Below, in pieces: positions 58,950 through 64,000 of a stretch of 64,000 bases of DNA. The stretch comes from Theobroma cacao (Eukaryota > Streptophyta > Magnoliopsida > Malvales > Malvaceae). How positions within the stretch are numbered: position 1 is the stretch's first letter; each line of letters starts with the position of its first letter. The stretch is taken from assembly GCF_000208745.1 (NCBI RefSeq), contig NC_030858.1, positions 17,965,946-18,029,945 of the forward strand. Reading direction: 5' to 3'. The notes under the pieces were generated by a model. It saw only the letters and a program-made list of their open reading frames with translations. It was not told the origin of the DNA and did no database searches. Both the position numbers and the translations under genes were made by a program.

Positions 58950-61737
58950 TGTCAAGCCCAACCCTAAATTATCTACCATGTTACACATGAGACTGATAGA
59001 GTGATTGTATATTTGAATAGCTCCGAAAGAATATTTAAAAGTCGGTATTGTGCTTAGAAGTACAAGTAAGTCGATTTATACCTCGAACTAATTAAAATAG
59101 GGATTTTAAGGTGAAATTAAGAGTTTCAAAGTCTAGGGATGACTCAAAATGGTAATTCGGAGTTCGAGGATCAATTTGGAGTCAAACCAGAATTTTCACT
59201 ATATAGGGGCAAAATGGTCATTTGCCACTTGGAGATAAAATGAGAATTTTAGAAAAGATTTTTTTTGGTCTCATTTGACTTATTGGAGTATGATTTGAGT
59301 ATTTGAGTATGATTTGAGGTTTAGAAGTAAAAAATTTAATTTTCGATATAATTTGGAGTATAGGGGCGAAATGGTAATTTTGCCATATTGGGGGCAAATC
59401 GGTAAATTTTCACCCTCGACACTTGTCAAGACCAAGGGATTTTATTCATCATGGAAATGGATAAACATGAGAAATGTGTGGTGGAGAATTAAAGAATTAA
59501 AAGTCAAATATTTAAAATTTGAACCAATAAGGAAATGCCATGTGTTTTGCTTTTATTATTTTATTGTTTCTTTATAAAAAGGCATAAAAATCAGCCCATT
59601 TCTCCCATAGTGGTTAGCCAAACCAGAAGATAAGAGAAACCAAGGAAGAACAAACCCTAGGTGGGAAAAATCAAAGAGAAAGTGTTGAAATTCAAGGATT
59701 TGATCAAGCAAAGGTACAATTTCTTTGATTTTGCTAGTGATTTACCTTACCCATGCATTTCCCCTTAATTTCCATGGTTAAATTGCATGTGTTCATGATG
59801 AATTCATGGTTGGTTGGAATGGGTATGGAGAGAGAATGATGTTAGATTGATTTGATTCTAAGTTATGTTAGTGTTTTTAGTTAGTTAAGCATGTTTAGAA
59901 ACAAAACAATAAGAAAAGAATCCATTTTCCCCATGAACCTTCAATGGCCGAACCCTATGTGAAGTGTAGAAGTAATGAATTGATTTTGTGATCAAGTGAA
60001 TTGGTTGAAAAATTGATGAAATGATGATTTATGGTGAGATAATGGAATGGGAAAATTTTTAGTGATAGTGCACCACAATGGCCGAAATTTTCAAGAAGAA
60101 TTATGAGGGTTGTTAGGCTGAATTTTAGATTATTGGAATTGTATTTAGTGAATTGAAATATTAGAAATGAAATGGAGCAATTTGGAGCCAAATCGGACAC
60201 AATTATCATTTAATTGGGTAATAGGCCGAATTAGGTCAGCACCGCATTTAAGTGGTAATCGGATAAGTTGCATATCATATCATGCATATACACCGAGCCT
60301 GAATTGATTTTATAATGGTCAAGCATTGATGTGGTGAATTATGTATTGTACATAGTGGATAGGTGGTGAGTAAATTACACTGGTAAAAGTACAGAGATTG
60401 TGCTTGGAGACTAGGATTAGGAGTACATCGACTCCTAGAACTGTGAGTAAACTTATTATCGTCTTAATTATCTAGAGTAGTTTTATACAATTGTGTGATT
60501 TTATAGAAAATGGGTTTAAATGGTAAATTACTATGTTTTAGGAGAAATTGTGATTTTATAAAATGATTTTATAAATTTTCTGGAAAATTGAATACTGGTT
60601 TTGAAAATGGAGTAATTGGAGACTGCCTGCTTGTGTTGTAAATTTATGGTTTTAAATTGAATGGCTTATGACAATATATGAGCATGAATGGCTAAACTGA
60701 TTTTTGGTGTTAGAATTATTTGTACTGTGTATTCAGCCTTGAGAGGCTAGGTTACGATAAATTGCCATGTCATGCAGAAAAAGATTTTATAAATCAGGTG
60801 GTAGATAAAATAATCCATAGTTACTGCAGTGGTGGGGGTTTCCGTGGACTGCCTATGAGAGGGGCACGGTAACCCAATTATATATTTACCTAATGAGGGA
60901 CATGTTGGATGAAGTATCTCCTGAGGTAAAGATATGAGTGCACTTCACGTGGACTATTGCGTGAGAGTGAGACTCAGCCAACGTCAAGGCATGGCTAAAA
61001 TTTCGGATGTAAAGATATTTAATAGCCTTGGCAGACTCAGTTGGGATAACCCTCGATCAAGGTATCCCTGATAACTGAGTATGAGAATGATTTTTGGCAC
61101 GAGCCAAGCTTTTGAGGAAATCATAAGCCTAGTTGTTTATTTGGTTGAAATGAGTTGAAAGGTAATGAAATTACAATACGATGACTTATTTTAATTCGTC
61201 TCTATTTACTCGCCTTTAGATAGTTTAGATGGTGTCTGTTACTCACTAGGATTTTATAATCTCACCACCCTCATTTCCTCACATTTCAGGCTCGGGAAAT
61301 TTCATAGTTAGCTGACTTTGACAAGGACCTTCATTTGGACTTGAATCGGCAAAAGCTGTAAGTTTTCAGTTTTCAATGCATTTTAGTTAGATGTGGGCCC
61401 ATGTGTCACTGAAAAAGAAATTTTATACTTTAGTTATCTGATTTAAAGCATGTATGAACATATTTAGCTTTTACACCATGTTTTTGATGGGTTTTCGTAT
61501 TTTTGAAGAAACATGACGAAAATGCCCTTGTGAGCTAAAAAATAATATTTTATTATTTGATTTAGAAATGACTTATGATTTCTTGAAATGCGAGATTTGA
61601 TAACTATTGCTCACCGGGGAAGTACGAAAGTTGATACGAGAGCCTTGCGAGGTTTCGATTGGCATTCAGGATGAAGAATGTCTGTCGAGGCTTCGCGGCA
61701 ATTGTCACGAGCTCGATGAGAGTTCCGAGTCGTGACA
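58950..61737 (+). mobile_element. Solo LTR, 2788 bp, inside the gag-like gene
   Basis: It starts TGTCAAGCCCAACCC and ends CCGAGTCGTGACA. AAAAG stands just outside both ends (58945-58949 and 61738-61742), a perfect 5-bp target duplication. There is no internal coding region, PBS or polypurine tract, so it is a solo LTR. It is the plus-strand relative of the copy at 7525-10388. A CCATAGTGGTTAGCC stretch and AAACCCTAG near 59610-59660 lie downstream of a TATA-like TTTATAAAAAGG (59570), suggesting the LTR promoter. Confidence 0.95.
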
Positions 61738-64000
61738 AAAAGACTAGTCATAGACAGAAACTAGCCAAAATGATAGGTATAACTCTTGAGGAAATTGATC
61801 AAAACATAAGGAAAAAGAAAAACAATGAATGCATCCCATGGAGCTTTTAACAGGACTACGTCATGAAGCATCGGGACATTGAATAAGTTCAACTTGTGAT
61901 GGCATTAGCAATATATGGGTTAGTCATTTTTTTGAAAGTTTTGGGGCATATATAGGTGGCAATCATAGATTTCTTCGAGCAAGTAATCAACAAGGCCAAT
62001 CTTTCACCATAAATCCTAGCAAAAACCCTTAGGTCACTAAATTACTATCATTGAAAAGGAGAAGGGTTATGGGATGCACACAATTTATGCCTATTTGGAT
62101 AACAAGCCACTTTGAATGTAAAGTTAGGTGATTTAGAAAACCATTTCATCTACAAAATGCTCCCATCCAAGATTTTTGTGAAAGTGAATGGCTAAAAAGC
62201 AAAACTAAGGAGCAATGGATTTCCAAGCTCATAAAACTCATGAGTGTAGGAGTAACATTGAGGGCTCCATGGGTGCCTCACTGTCCAGTTATGTACAAAT
62301 GTGGAGATGAGCCTTAGGTACCATTAATGGGACCATGGAGAGTAATTAGTTATGCCCAAATCATGGTAAGAAGGCAATTCGAGTTAGAACAATCCATGTC
62401 GATGACGCACTAACTCAATACCTCGGAATTTGCTTATGGAGAGCCAAGATTCTTGAAGAAGATTGAAGAAATTGCACGAGCATGGAAAAGGATAAGTCAA
62501 GTAGACCAAGGAAGATAAACTGATGAAGTTACTACTGGGTACTTAATATGACATGCTCAACGAGTCAAGGATGTGGTATAACTTATCGCCCAATTAACCA
62601 AGAGCCGTGAGATGCTTTACTTGAAGTGAGTTGGCCTGGAAAAGATCTAAAGCTGAAAGTGCCAGTTGGAAACAACGTTATGAAGATCTTTAAAAGAGGT
62701 GTGAAAAAATGAAGAAAGAAGCAGTTGAACAAAAGAGAAAAGTCTAAAAAATAGAAAAGGATTGGGAAGAGAAATATGAAGGTCTAAATAACAATTTCTC
62801 TACCATGACTAGTGAGTTCCAAAGGGAAATACAAATGAGAAAAAATCGAGGCAATAAGCTTCAAGCATACGATAATGGATTAAGAAACAAAGTGCGATTC
62901 TAGCAAGAATCCATTCAGCTGTTAAGGCAAGAATACAATGAGCTTGAAGAGATTATGGGAGCTTATCAACAAGAATATGAATACCTTAAGCAAGAAAGCA
63001 TCCAAATCCAAGATTGAGGTGAAACTTACAAACAAGCCTATGTGCACAAGCGAGATCAGTGGATTATTTGATCAAACAAATAAGAGAGGTAGCTTTAAAG
63101 GCAAGAAAAATGGCTAAGAAGATAGACATGCTGACAATTCAAGTCTATCCCAAGGGGGAACAAGAACAACAGTTAATTCAATATTGCAATGAAGTGTATA
63201 GTCATTATAGTCGAATTAGTGAATATTTCTAGATGTAAAGATGGCTCTTAAATTGTAATCAAACCAATAATTGATGTAATAGATCACTCTTGTTGATGGA
63301 TGTTATGTGATGAATACTTTTAGCACATGACCATTTATTTTATGTATGCATAAACACTCATTTCATGACAATAAATAATTTTTGCCTATAAATAATAATA
63401 AACTTATCAAAGACAATGGTCTCATTTCTTTTCATTTCATTCATGTAATAATAATGCATCTAATTCATGTTTAAGATTACAAAAGGTCTCCCAAAATAGC
63501 TCGACCACCTAAACCAAGTGATCAATGTATCCATAATACCTGTCGATAAATGAAAAACATGGAAGAGGAACAATGGAATCCATTAGACAGGATGAAGAGC
63601 TCTAGAAGAAATGAAAGATCAACTAGCAAAAATGATGGAGTTGATGGTGAGTTTAAGCAAGGGAAAAGGAATGGCTGGAGAGTTGGCCCCCCCAAAAAAC
63701 CAAGACACTAATAATTTGAGAAACAATCAACCATGTTTGCCCGGATATTTTCCACCCCATGCATAAACCTCTCAAGGGATTCACCCACAGATGGCACCAC
63801 TCGTTGGAAGGTTTCCTTATGTTTACTTCAACGTATCACTTCTACTAGGTCCACAACAAGTCCATAGGCAATTTAGACCAAACTTGGGAGTAAACCCTGA
63901 TGAACTAATGCAAGTCCCTGATTTAGATTAACTAAAAGAGCAAGAAGGGTTAAAGAGGAATTCATTTGAGGCAGTAGAAAATGACAAGGTGAAAAAGAAA
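61738..64000 (+). pseudogene. DUF7745-type gag-like gene, downstream part
   Basis: Open from the insertion to a stop at 61848-61850 (QKLAKMIGITLEEIDQNI, NNECIPWSF). It continues across stops with MALAIYGLVIFLKVLGHI near 61900-61955 and IIDFFEQVINKANL near 61965-62005, which are domain parts in the usual order. 62690-63230 is rich in Glu, Lys and Gln and would form a coiled coil (LLRQEYNELEEIM, QQEYEYLKQES). After a non-coding gap, 63600-63990 gives EMKDQLAKMMELMVSLSKG and PLVGRFPYVYFNV with Pro/Gln-rich sequence, typical of the central part of these gag-like proteins. The element runs past the window edge. Confidence 0.8.

Overview
The window is a repeat-dense, AT-rich stretch of a plant (dicot) nuclear chromosome. 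It has plant-type spliced genes and many degenerate Ty1/copia and Ty3/gypsy retrotransposons with plant primer-binding sites (initiator tRNA-Met, tRNA-Asp and tRNA-Arg types). The repeats, including a gag-like protein of the kind annotated as DUF7745, recall Malvaceae such as cacao and its relatives, but that placement is a judgement from memory of repeat families and not a search result.

Only two host genes are supported, both on the minus strand. One at 22853-25492 encodes a PLP-dependent Orn/Lys/Arg decarboxylase-like protein in three exons with a plastid-transit-like N-terminus; no ATG lies in frame with it. The other at 39189-39815 is a single-exon serine-rich protein with a conserved CMCSPTTHPGSFRC motif and a TATA box. 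The two are unrelated in function and are separated by about 14 kb of retroelements. No tRNA, rRNA or CRISPR was seen.

Layout: 1-5518, minus-strand Athila-like gypsy remains with tRNA-Asp PBS and LTRs; 5519-17001, a copia gag relic, a gap-containing solo LTR and a copia LTR with Met PBS; 17002-20258, relics including a 3 x 285 bp tandem array and an LTR 3' part; 20297-21724, 3' end of a plus-strand copia; 21730-22800, a LINE-like relic; 22853-25492, decarboxylase gene; 26161-28014, a 0.93-kb tandem duplication leading into a minus-strand copia (27717-32561); 32670-36430, a plus-strand copia relic; 36460-38042, a gypsy LTR and gag relic; 38043-41518, the serine-rich gene and flanks; 41524-45934, a structurally complete copia with 5-bp target duplications; 47250-49899, a solo LTR with target duplications; 51290-54982, a second Athila-like gypsy relic; 54983-64000, plus-strand LTRs and a DUF7745-type gag-like gene split by a 2788-bp solo LTR.

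The clearest story is nested insertion and decay: solo LTRs outnumber intact elements, internal deletions have removed gag segments, and one solo LTR can be shown base by base to have landed inside a reading frame. I found no convincing evidence of a wholly new biological system. The most unusual items are the clean gag disruption, the tandem arrays, the clusters of ATCGAT-type motifs and the decarboxylase start problem.
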